The notes below the pieces were generated by a model. That model was not told the DNA's origin. It was given only the letters and a program-made list of their open reading frames with translations, and did not search any database. A stretch of 64,000 nucleotides of DNA from contig CM019227.1 in the NCBI GenBank assembly GCA_009741485.1, positions 14,724,730 to 14,788,729 of the forward strand. Direction: 5' to 3'. This stretch comes from Malurus cyaneus samueli. Taxonomy: Eukaryota > Chordata > Aves > Passeriformes > Maluridae. Positions 48,485 through 60,600 of this stretch are shown in pieces (within the stretch, counting starts at the first letter, position 1; each line of letters opens with the position of its first letter). A program made the position numbers and the translations under genes.

Positions 48485-51396
48485 CAGAAATTCCTTAACT
48501 GGATCACGGCCACCTGAGCACCCAAGATATCAAGGGGTCTCCAAAAACAAGCAGAAGAAAATTGAGGACATGAAGGGATCCAAAGGATCAGCTGAGATGA
48601 TTGAGAACCCTTTTTGTAAAGCCATGTAATGACACCAGCGTACATCTTTTAATTAAAAAAAATGCTGTAATTGGTGGTGAAATTACATATGAAGTAGTTA
48701 ATATGCAAATGAGAACTCTGCATAGCTGAAATTACAAATAGTTGAGGAATAGTTGGCTTTTCACTAAAGGAACAACAAAAAAAAAGAAGAAAAAGCTCAG
48801 GAGGTGAAAACAAAGCACACAGGCCATAAAGGGAAAGAAACAGCAGAGATCAGAGGAGACACATTTGATCTTAAACTAAAGAACAATCTTCAAATATAGA
48901 TGATCAAAGTGATCGATATCTTGTCTGGTGTTCCCAGTTATTTGACTTCTAAAAGTTTCAAGCAAATGAAAAAAATCCCCTGTGTCTGACTAAACACCAT
49001 TTCTAAGACAAAGCAAAAGGGCAATGGCTGTAAAAGCTGGATGAAGAGTAGAACTGCTATAAAGAGATGACAAAATGTAGTAATTTGAATGTTTATGAAA
49101 GTCAATTATGTAGTGACAAGAAATACTGTTTGGATGGCAGAAGGATTCCTGAAACTCAACAGAATTATTAAACTGTAAAAAGAGCCTTGTCAGAATGCAT
49201 TGGGAACAATTTAGGCAGGAAGTGCTAGAGGAAACCCCAGCTGTTAACCTAATCCAAACCATAATGGAAAAATTGTCAAAGCAAAGAACTGTACCTGCAA
49301 AGTCACATTGATACCAAAAATGTTAATTCCTAGACAGCACTTACTGTCTGTGAAATTCAGGTTGAATTTTGCTGTTCACAGAATGCTTCTAAGAGCCATG
49401 ATGATTCAACAGCAATCATCACAAAATAAAGAGTGACATTAAGGTGTGCCTTTATTTGAAACCAAATCCTACAGGCTAAGCTGAAAAACCCCCAAATTAA
49501 GAGCTTACTGTCTGAAAGACAGGATGATTTGAGATGTTGAGTCAACACTGTGTGTTTGGTGCTAAAAACGAGCAACAGCAGAGAGGTTATGGGATGCAGA
49601 GCCAGAGAGATTTCAGAAATCCAGGGCATGCACAAAGGCTTTGATGTACAACTCTACCAAAGAACGTGATGCAAAATAATATTAAATGCAATTATCACTA
49701 TTTAGCTGCCTTCTGAGAGCATTCAAAATCATGGGTCAATCACCAGTGCTGCCAGGGGCCATCTGCTGCCTCTCCACCTACAGAACACCAAGGTAAGGCT
49801 TTGGAGTTCCCAGCTCTCCTTGGCCACACACCGTTTTTATTATTTAAACCAAAGGACAGAGATACTCTCCACAATTTATGACCTTGCCATCCATCTCCCA
49901 CTGCCCACATGCAGGATTGTGTATAAGTGGGGAAAAAAAGTCAGCAACAATTAAGGAAATGTCTCTATTTCCAAAACTCCTAAGCCTGCTAGGTCAGACT
50001 CACTGCTCCAGCACTACACACATCAACAGAAGGATGAGGAGAAACAGCCAGGCCCTCAAAAGCACCGTTATGGGAGTGAAATGAAAGGCATGTTTACAGA
50101 TTTTGAGCACAAAAAAATATATCACAGTGATTACTTGTAAGTCACCATTTAAAATATGGATACAGAGAAAGTAAACTAGAATTTTTACTGAAAATTTCTG
50201 AAAATTTTCCTAAAATAGTTACAAAAAGACAATGTATACTGATACAGAACATCAAAAATCCTAAAGGAATTATTTCAGGCAATACTACAAAAAAAAAACC
50301 CAAAAAAACCAACAAAACCCAAGAGGTTTACTTTACAATTAAAAATAGGATAACATTTAAATCAAGGATATAATTCAATGCATGTAAATGAAGTTTTAAT
50401 CAATTGTGTTAATTTTGTACTATCTTCATAACTATCTGACTTGAAAATCAGTGCTGTTACCCTGCATCAAGGCAAGGCCCAGCACAATGGGCCAGAACAG
50501 TGTTTAAAAACTTTCTAAAGACTTTTCAACATAAGATGACATCAATATTTGTCTACATTTTTACACATCGTGGAGGGAATTATGGAAACCCATTCCCTTC
50601 CTATTTACTATTGATATATTTATTTAAGGTTTCACTGATACTCACTGTATTTAACACACAAACAAGAAGTGCACTGGTCAGAGTTTTCCTGGTTACTACC
50701 AGGTCATTCTCTTCACAAATAAAGACAATTCAGGAAGCACACAAAAAGATTGTTTGACTCCTAAATGCTCAGAAACAAGGCTTTTGTCTCCTGGAAATTA
50801 AATATGTGATTGCTGTACTCAGATGTACAGACATTTCCCTTTGGCAGCAATTTTTCAGCCCTGCAATGGTGATTTTGGGTCAATCTCAGCCTCCTTTGCA
50901 GGGGGTGCTCTACCTGTTTCCTATGAAGCAATAAAAAGCAGACAAAACCACCAATGTGTAAATACAACCCACTGATACATATTTTATCAGCGATGAAGCA
51001 ATCTGCCATTCCAATTTAGCTTGAGAGAAAACGGACCAATTAAAAATTTAATTCAGAGAACATTTTTACATTCAATTCAGAAATTCTGCAGTGCTGGCAA
51101 ATTCTTTATACCGTATGAATACCGATTTTTTTAAACTGCTCCTGATCCGTGTTGTAATTCAAAATGGCAAGCTTCCCAAACAGTTAAATTAAGAAAAACG
51201 GTAACAATAAAATCAGAACAAATTAATCATTGCAATATGTGTCCATTTGATTGAATATGGTCAGTCATGTCTTACATAAAAAAACTCAGAGAAGGATACA
51301 CCAAGTGCCAGAAGCACCTACACTGCCCTCAGTGTCAACAAGCTGCCATCATTACAGTGTAATTTTCAGGTAATTACATGTGTGCAACAGATTAAT

Positions 51397-51444
51397 CTGA
51401 CAAAATCAACAGAATCAAAAACCTGACAAAATCAACTGAATCAA
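51397..51444. repeat. Direct repeat, 26-bp period
   Basis: The copies begin CTGACAAAATCAACAGAATC (51397) and CTGACAAAATCAACTGAATC (51423) and differ by one base. Confidence 0.85.
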
Positions 51445-52679
51445 GCTTTCCAAATGCTCCCACTAATGATCCGGCTCAGAAGTGCACTTACAATCTTTGA
51501 AAATTTCTGTTTTCCCTGTGTAACCTCCTCGGTATTTAAAATATCCCAGAACATACTAGAGATGTCAAAGATCTTCCTTCAATCCATTAGTAATGCCATG
51601 GAAAAATAAAACCTGGAATGCCCTCAGTGAAACAAGAAACATGGACAGAGTTTCATTCAGCATCTTTTTGGTGGTTTGCTAATATTCCTAAGCCAAGTAA
51701 CCTACTACTAAAGAAAGGACATGCTGCATAGACAGGCTTGATTTAATTTTCATTTCTGTAACACAGTGAGTCCTTCAATACATTAAATCCTACTAGTGAA
51801 TGTGGTCTTTCTAAATGCAAAATGTATCTTTATTTTTTTTTTTATTTATTCTATCAACAAGTTCCTGAAGTATCCTCCATCTATGACTTAAAACAAAACA
51901 CCCACAGGAAAAAAAAAAGATCTTTTTAAAACTAGGACATGTGTCTGTTCCATGTAAGTGCTGGCATTTTTAATGGAGAACATATATAAAAAACAAAATT
52001 CCCTTATCCTGTAATTAATACTTTATGTTTGTGACATAGATTTTCCTCCTTTCCTAGCACATAAGACCTGGATTAGTAGGAATATTGGGATAATTTAGGA
52101 ACATCCCTAATGCCTGCTCTGAAGGAAGGAAGCACATTTTCTTGATTTGCTTTTAAAAAAAAAAACTTCAGCGTGAAAAAAATATTTCTTGTCAAAAATA
52201 TTACAGGCCCAAAGGTTTCCAGGGAATTTTCCAAAAGAACTGCCTTCCCACCTTTCAAAAACATCTCATCTTGGCCTTGTTGTTTCCTGGTCGCTCATAA
52301 GCTAAAATCCCAGGGCAACATAGTTTATTGTTTTAATATCTGTCTGACGCAAAGCAAAAGCATTCTCTGGTGAGTGCTTATCTGTCATATGTACTTCTGT
52401 GAAAGGAATATCAAGACAAATAAGATGTTCCAGGGCATATCATGGGATTATGACTTTGGCACTGACTGAATTCTGTTTAAAAATAGTTGAAACAATAAAT
52501 ACAAAAATGCCTGCACTGATATTTTGAGGATGCAAGCCTGAAGAGTGTTGGGTTTTAAATGTTTTAATTATAAGGAGTTTAGGCTATTTCAGTATGAATA
52601 GAAAATGAACGCTCAAGTCCATAAATGGGACAAACAAGATGAGAGGGAATAATATTCATAATTTAAACAGTTAAAACAA

Positions 52680-53080
52680 TAAAACTCTATTCTAATGGTA
52701 CAATGGACTGTGAACTTACTTAGTATTAATTAAACTCAATGTAATGGCATTTTCTATATTGAAATGAATAACCAGTGATCTGGAAATTCATTTAGACCAT
52801 TAGGTTAATTACAGAAACCGATGGAAGTTTAATCAGACAATTACAATTAAAGAACACGAACAATGTGGGACAGATTTATAAGCATTTGTACCACCTCAAT
52901 CATTTTTGCTGCATTCCACCACCGCTTCTTCCAAAACTGTAATCAATATATCAATTAAAAAATGGGCCATCAACTTCATTTGCCCTTGAGTATGATAAAA
53001 TAAAATGAATTAATATCAGATTTCTGCATTTTCATATTTTTCTTCCTTTAATTCTATCACTTGATTGCAGTATGAAAGAT
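52680..53080. promoter_or_regulatory. Candidate conserved non-coding region, homeodomain-motif rich
   Basis: A repeat-free AT-rich stretch with GTTAATTACAG, GACAATTACAATTAAAG and TCAATTAAAA, typical homeobox core sites. It lies between the cassette and 133-nt exons. Weak call based on composition alone. Confidence 0.2.
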
Positions 53081-56000
53081 TTGTTTAGGAGCTGATAAGC
53101 AGGCTTGCTGAAGATGAAACAACTCTAACATTTAGAAAATCTAAGCCAAAATTGACTTCAGTTTAAAACATACTCATTGAAGTCAAAGACAAATTCTCTT
53201 TTATGGGCATGCTAAACTTGTGGGAAATAGAGGTGCTCATCTGCACATCATTCTGAACAAATATTAAAATATTTTGCCATAAGTGGGAGCTATTCACGTA
53301 GCTTACAATGAAATGTCCCTTCAACAGCAGTAAAATCCACTTAGTAACTCAATCTTTGTGTTTACTTGGAGCTAAAATAAGACTCAAAAGATTCAGAGAT
53401 CAAAGCTCTGATTTAGAGAGTAAAAAATATTTAGCTGGTTTTAAACCTCCTTTTATGTTATATTTTGAATTCCATCTGTTCCCCGTTGGGGTGTGGGCAG
53501 CACAAGGGGACATTCCTGAGGAATGGGGACATGGAATGACATTCCTGCTCCAGGCTGCAGCCTCACCCCACCAGGGAGGGCTGGGGGAGCCCAGGAATGC
53601 TGTGAACCAGTCCAGAGCACGAGGATTTCTGCTGGAAATTCTTCTCCTGTTCCACACACACCAAGGACAGGGGTGTCATCAGGGGAGCAGAGCAGAGCCA
53701 GGCACTGCTGGGAGCCAAGGGATAGCAACCATGACATCAACAAGAGAGGGGTCCACAGCCAGGACATTCGGACACCCAACAGGTGACCCCGGGACATCTC
53801 CATCCTTACAGGAACCCTGCTGCAGCCTGCTCCTTCCAGCCAGAATACTTCACAATTTACAACTTCATGTCTTCCTTCTTCCCTGTACTTTGTGTCTCAT
53901 GAGCTTCTACTTTGTTCACATTTTCAGGCTCTCATACGTTATAGAAAACTGAGGAGAATAAGCACAAAACAGCTCTTGCATCAATTCAGGCTTGTGTTTT
54001 CACCTTTCTCAACCATATATACCCAGCTGTGCTACTGTCCTTGGCAGAACAGTGATACAGACATTCAGAGACAGAAATTCCCTCTTCTTTGGAATCATTC
54101 TTTTGTCCAGCAGGGTCTTAATGTTCTCACAGATCAACTCATGCGTGGCTCCAATTTGGAAAAGTTCCAAAATTGTTCTTGATATATTTCTCATTTACCA
54201 GGAGATACAAATTTCTTTAGGATTTTGAAATTTCCTGCAGAAGCAACTATTCTAAAGAAGCAAGGGCAGACATAGACTGTCAGCTATGTGCAGCCAAACT
54301 GTTCCATTCCTAACTTTCAGTGAGAAAACTGAAGTTTTCCTGGGCCTCTGGGAAGATTCCAATGAGTGCTGACTCACTGGGATTTGGTGAAGTCCAATCT
54401 TTCCTGGCTGGGTATAACTCCTTCCAATACTTGTCTACATCCTGCATTAATGATGCAGGATTTAACTGCAATCTGGTGTGTCAGTCCTGCCCTGGAGATG
54501 CCAGTCCTGTGGGAATCCACAGCAGCCAAGGTTTCCTGCCCTGGTTGTCTCAGCAAGGACCTGTCCCACCCAGGGATGGGAACATTGGCATGCTGAAACC
54601 CTGCTCCCTACATAACAAATTGTCCATTCTGAGAACTGATGTGCAAATGAAAAACTGATCCAGGTCCCATCTTCTGCTTCAGCATAAGAGAACAGATGAG
54701 GCATGAGAGACTATTGCTGCTGATTTGTTCCACGGCTTGCAGGAGAAACAGCTCATTTCTTCCTGTATTATGCAAGGGGCCAGAAGTGATGGGAGGAAGC
54801 AGAGTCATGTTTCCATCTCCTGGCATATTCAGAGGGGTAACTAATCATTGTGCTGGAAAATGTATGGTGTGATGCACAAAATAGAACCTGGAGAAATAAA
54901 ATATCAGAAGGGAAAGAGCAGCCACAAGAATTGGCTCTCTCTCTCTGGAGAGCCAAAAGTGTGCAGAGGCATCAGAGGTAACCAGCGGCCAGTGCAACTA
55001 CAAACCAAAAGGTTTGGTGGGAAATCAAGCTGGACAAATTAAGACAAATACATCTTACAACCACGTTTCAGTCCTTCATGCCTTATAACTCAGGAGCAAA
55101 AGATGTACAGTCAAGTTAGACAACACTTTGAAAAATGGGTACTGTCCTCTTGCAAGTAACTGAAAAATTCTAAATGCTATTCACACTTAGAGAACTTCAA
55201 ATATCTCAGACAGCTTCAGGGAAATCTCAGCAGACTCTTTCCCTTCTGTTAAAACATTACAAATTGAAAACCTCTTAATTCCTACATTGTAAGCAGTTCT
55301 GAAATATCACAGTTACCATATCAGCAGTAACAGAATAAACGATTAACAAATTATTCAAAAAGGAAGTCTGCAATATTGTTGTCTACATGGAATGATAATG
55401 GTACAAGTATTCATCTCCTAGACGCTAATGTTGACTTATCAGTTATAATTTCTATAATTCAAATGTGCACAAAAATGGAATCTAGAAGATCTTTAAACTA
55501 ATAAAAGAAATGAGATGAAAGTCAACTTTCATTTCTGTTCACTTCTAGCAGAATTTCCTATAAAAATGAAGCTATTTTACATCTTTATTGGAAGTTTTGT
55601 AATAAGGAGAAATAAAAACTCTCATTACAATATTCAGTAATTGTAGTAATTTTGTGTTATTAGGAGTTGTGACCCTGTAGGGGAAACTGCATTTTAGCAA
55701 GATGAAATTTTATAAACAACAAAAGAGAAATCACGACTTGCACGCACACAGATTCAACAAAAGTGCAATAATTTCTCCTGCAAGGGCTACCAGCAATGCC
55801 TGATATGAAACTGTGTATTACACAGGCCCCAGTGGGAGGCAGAGAGGCAGAGCCTGTTTACTTCAGTATTTGGCATAATTGAAAACAAACAGGTGTTTGT
55901 TAGGATATCATTATTCAAGGAACACCACGGCAAAATAAGATTTTTCAACGGGATTGACTCAGGAGACAGAATGGGAACAGTGAAGCCCAGAGCATTGAGG

Positions 56001-56481
56001 GATTCAATATTAGCAGAAATATCATCTGATGGAAACAGCAGAAATAAATTTCCTGGGATACGACTCAGTGAGGCAACAGCAGCAACAGAGTAAAGTCATG
56101 AGAAGCTTTCAAAGAAGAGCAGTTTTCAGAAAATTATAACACTGCCCCCTCTTCTCTAAAAGAAGCTCCCTAATACTGAGATGAGTGAAATGTTTGGATC
56201 GTTTTGAAGAAAAATAATTTCCAGTCAAAAAGGAGGAGTGCACTAAAAATGTCCAAAAGGAGCATTAATTTAAACAGCAAGTACTTCATATCTCTGTGTT
56301 ACTACAAGAAGTAAAAAATAAAACCCCACAGCTAGGGAAAGGTGACATCTTAGAAAATATTCTTGGAGCACCTGGAAGCAAATGCAGACTTAACTGACAA
56401 TTTAATTTGCAATTCAAAACACTTGAAACATTTAGTTAATTTGCTATGCATTTGTAAACTCCAGACTGCTGATTTAAAGGA

Positions 56482-56542
56482 GATCCCATATGTATCCTGG
56501 AATTTATATGGGATTTACAGAGGATCCCATAGGTATCCTGGA
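56482..56542. repeat. Direct repeat, 41-bp period, with internal palindrome
   Basis: GATCCCATATGTATCCTGGA (56482-56501) recurs as GATCCCATAGGTATCCTGGA (56523-56542). ATCCCATAT in copy one can also pair with ATATGGGAT between the copies. Confidence 0.85.
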
Positions 56543-57390
56543 GAAGCAGCAGCTCTAGGGATGCCATTGATAGCATTTGACATAAGAGAACTGCATGACT
56601 GTAGAGATGATCTCTGTGGAACTCTTTTGTCCTCATTCATGGTTTTAATTTTTAAAAAAATAGTAATTTTCATAGTCTAGATAAGCTTTAATAGAACAGA
56701 ATCCCATTCTAGACTGAATACCATCCTCATAAAGAGCAAGTCTGATAATGCTGTTAAATCAGACCGTGTATTTTTTTTTTTATGGAGCACCACAATAAGA
56801 CAGAGCCAAGTTACTGCTCCTGCATTCAGCTCCAAGCCTCTCATCCCTCTGGATGCCAGAAAGAGCATCAGTGCTACCACCAATCCAATCTGAAACACTC
56901 TCAGGAGAGGTTTCTGCTCAGAATTTCAGAGGATACATCTCTTCTCCAAAGTTTTGTGCAGAAAAATGGCAGCACCCATCGTGTCAGCTTGTTTCTGCTT
57001 TTTTTATTAGGGCAGCTTTTTATGACTCAAAATACCCCCTCACATAGAGGCTGCTCCTTTAGTAAAAAAAGGCTTCATACTATGAAGTCATTCTATGAAT
57101 AGAGTACTTCTATTTGCTTCCTGACCCAATCAAATAGTGGCATGATAAAAGATGTTATGTGCAATAAATCACAGTTGTGAGCAGGACAGAAGAAGAAACA
57201 CATCATGTTCTACACAAAATGCAGAGCACCCAACAGTATTAGATTCCAAAAACTGTCACTATCACTAGAATTTCTGACCATTTATGTACAACATTGCAAT
57301 ATAGACAATTTAAAAAAAATATATATATACTTTGAGTACAAAAATACAACTGAAAACACTGAATTACCCGTTGACATTACTTACATTTTC

Positions 57391-57446
57391 TTTTTTTTAC
57401 AAACACCAACATTTACATTTTTTTTTTTACAAACACCACATTTACC
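57391..57446. repeat. Tandem duplication of T-tract plus ACAAACACCA
   Basis: TTTTTTTTACAAACACCA occurs twice with a 30-bp period, each copy followed by (AC)ATTTAC. It lies about 130-180 nt after the cassette-exon donor in transcription direction. Confidence 0.8.
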
Positions 57447-57507
57447 TTTAACAAGAGCTGTTGGGAAAGTTGACATTTTTAGGGGGCTTCAATTCACATT
57501 CATGTGC

Positions 57508-57529
57508 TTTTTTTTTTTTTTTTTTTTTT
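57508..57529. repeat. Poly-T tract (22 bases) beside the cassette exon
   Basis: On the transcribed strand this is A22 at intron positions about +44 to +65 after the cassette-exon donor. Confidence 0.95.
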
Positions 57530-57572
57530 GTCACAAAACAGAACAAGAAAACGAGCCGTAACACTAGCTTAC

Positions 57573-57653
57573 TTGTGGATGTGTATACTAGTGAACTGGG
57601 GGCACTGTACACGGGAGATCCCTCCTGGTTTGCCTGGCACAGCAGCACCCTGC
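57573..57653 (-). CDS. RBFOX1: RBFOX1 81-nt in-frame cassette exon ([10 protein letters not shown]...SLVYTS)
   Basis: The exon encodes, after a split glycine codon, [26 protein letters not shown] and the first base of a methionine codon completed by the next exon. It is bounded by a ctttcttgtag acceptor and a gtaagc donor. Its length of 81 nt (27 codons) makes inclusion or skipping frame-neutral. Skipping would join the upstream ...FYA to VPGFPYP, and both forms are known for mammalian RBFOX1. Differences from the mammalian peptide as I recall it ([28 protein letters not shown]) are T to R, SM to PV, and A to T. The segment lies C-terminal to the RRM in the low-complexity region that mediates protein interactions. 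The acceptor tract is CU-repeat rich, suggesting PTB-type control. A 22-base poly-A on the sense strand follows about 44 nt after the donor. Confidence 0.93.
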
Positions 57654-57676
57654 CTACAAGAAAGAGAGAGAGAGTG
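57654..57676 (-). promoter_or_regulatory. CU-repeat polypyrimidine tract / PTB-like site of the cassette exon
   Basis: On the transcribed strand the 3' splice site is preceded by CTCTCTCTCTTTCTTGTAG. CUCUCU and UUCUU are the classic binding motifs of PTBP1/PTBP2. Overlap with the polypyrimidine tract is the usual arrangement for PTB-repressed cassette exons. The sequence is seen directly; PTB regulation is inferred. Confidence 0.55.
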
Positions 57677-60600
57677 GTATCTGGTTTGGGAACACTTCAA
57701 CTACACCTCAGTTTGCATCTCAAAAACAGAAATAAAGTCAACAACCAGAGAGAACCAGGGGTGTTACTCATCCTGTGGCTTCAAAGCAGAAAGAGCCCAA
57801 ATAAGTAAAAATTTTGATATTGGATGAAAGCAAACACAGACATGCCCATCCCATGGGGAGCCGCCAGCCCTGTGGGTGCTCTCTCTGCCTCTCACCTGCT
57901 GCTCCCAAAATCTGCAGCCCAGGGGAGCACCCAGCCACCCTCCCCACCCAGCTGCAGCATCCTCAGCATCCTGGCTGGGATCAGGCTCCTCCAGCCCCGT
58001 GGTGCTCCAGGACAGGGGTGACAGGGGTGACCTGGGGCACATCGCTGCCATCCCCACTGAGCCATGGCTGAATCCGGTCATTTGTGCTCAGAGCAATGCA
58101 CAGGTATAAACTACTTTCCAGTAAATGAGCTGGGTTCAGGATTATGAACAAAACCAGATGAAACAAAACCATTATTTTCCCCCAAAGGCATAAAAGTGAA
58201 AGCAGTAACCAAATCCACTTAAACCAACACTTTCAAAATGCTTGTTTTGAACAAATGACAACTTAATGGTTATTTCCTTTTTTTAAACCTTTTGAATAAA
58301 CAAAATAAATAAATCTTTTTAAATAAAACACCTCCGTTTTGGGGGTTTTTTTCCCCCCTTTTTAAATTTATTTTAGCAGTCTTAGCTGAACATAGATTGA
58401 GATCGAACATTAATCAGAGGTAGAAACAACTGTACTTTCACACCCGGGAAAAAAAACAAAAAGAAAAAAAAACCAAACTTCTGCACTTCTGGAATACAAT
58501 TGACCAGGAAAAGTGGGATTTGACACATCTGGCTGTGCAGATGTATCTGTGTACACACAGAATGATATACACACATACACTGACATACTCGAAGCTGTCA
58601 GGATTGGTGAATCCCACAATTCAAATTTCTATGGAGATTTGTGAAACTTTAGGCATTGTGAATTGACATGCAATGGAACTGCACTGAGCTGAGTCCAATG
58701 TGTTTGGAAGGACAAGATTAATTACAAATGCTAGGCATGTTTTCCACAGTATTACAGGAGAAATTCTCAACTTTTATTGGCCAGAGCCAGGCCAGAGTTC
58801 TTACAAAAAAATATTTTTAAAAAATGTTCTGCCATTAAACAGTTCTTTGATTGTTGTTTGCAGCTGTCACTTGAAGGAGAAACATTGGAAATACTGAACA
58901 GTAACAAAATAATTCTTGTAATTTATGTAATTTAACTAAGACTGGGACTACTGCAATCTCATTAATTACCATGCTTCCCACCTTCCCAGAAAATAGTTTT
59001 CCCTTAACTAACAGGATTTAGTGAGGGTTACTTTTTTCCAGCCATCCACAACTAATATAAAAGATAAAATGTAAACCAAGTTGATTTTCCCCCTTACTTT
59101 AAGAAAACGCATCATTGTCAATATTGATATCTCTCTCAGCCTTCTAAAAAATCCAGATGGCAAATGAACATGCACCTATTGAGATCTGAATTACAAGCAG
59201 CATTTTCAGGTTATGAAATAAGGAATTTCATTTGACTCCAGGAATGTGTACCCTGGAATGTGGATGAATTTAACTCCACAGACGCTTCAAAACTTGAGCT
59301 ACTGCAGAAGGCTGAAAATGAAAGTGAGCTGAAGACCCAGAGGCATTCATCCAGCTGGCAGAAACACACTGGGAAAATCAGTCATTTCCATTAGGTTTTA
59401 ATAATATAATGACTTTGAGTATGTCTAGAAAACATAAAGGAAAATATTTTTAGCAATCAAAGGTTACAGCTTATTGACATTATTCACCATAAATCCAAGG
59501 TAACACTTGGCTTCCTCCATGCTCCATAGGTATTTTCTATTCTTTGCAGCTAAGATTCTTGTATTTTTTTCTGATTTCATCTCATAAAATCTAATTTTTC
59601 CTACTCTACTCTTCTAATTTCTAATTAAAGTACTTCAAAACAGATGCTTTTTTCATCTGTGCTACTAGAGTGTATTTAATTTCTTGCATAGAGCCTTCTA
59701 ATTATATTTTGACAATCTGCCTTTGAATTTGTACATAAAATTAATACTGATAACTTCAACATTATTATTAGATTTTGTTAGAAAAAAATATTGAACTTTT
59801 TAATCGACTTTAGTAAGAAAAGATTATTTCTGCTGCATCTAATTTTGGTATTAAAAATATTTTAATTGCAATTAATACAACTGAGGGAAGACTGAATTAT
59901 TTACCATAAGATCTTGGATAAACCTCAGAACGCAGAAACAATCTATAAATTCCCCAATGGGGAAAAAAAAAAGTATTATTTTTCCTCCCTAGAACACTAA
60001 ATTCTAGTGTGATGGAATAAAGTAGTTTTTTTTTTTTTTTCTTTTAAAAAGAACAATTTGAATATAAAGTTTTGAGGGAGCAGTGGCAGAGGGGACACTG
60101 AGGGGACCAGCCTGGGGCAGTGACATTGCAGAGACTCAGCCCTCACCCCTGAAATGGCACCTGGCAGCAGGGACAAAACCAGAATTCCTAAGATCAAAGG
60201 CTATTCCCACTCATCCTTGTCTTTTTCCACTGTTTTCTCCTCCAGCCCATGATTAAGAATATACTGTTTGATGAGGTCCTTTGCTGAAGCACCATGGTTA
60301 TTTTGAGAAATAATTATTCTAAAAATATTCAGGGCTGTGAAAAAGAGAAAAAAAAAAGTGATGTGCAGTCATTAATATTTTTAGAATGCTTAAAATTCAG
60401 TTCCCAGTGGTTTCAAGATCTCTGACTAAATGTGTTTTCCCTCATTTCTTCATACTTTCAAAAATAAGTTTTTGTGTACAGTTGTTTACATGCTGCATAT
60501 AAACTCATCGACAGAAATACCAACGCACTCGTGGTGCTGCACAGAGTACTCACTGCCTCAAAAATCACTGTATTTATCAAATACTCAGCCAAAAAGTAGC

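Noticed and set aside
53308..53952. 214-codon plus-strand open frame
   Set aside because: No recognisable domain, mixed AT-rich and GC-rich composition along its length, no splice or promoter context; a chance open frame in an RBFOX1 intron.
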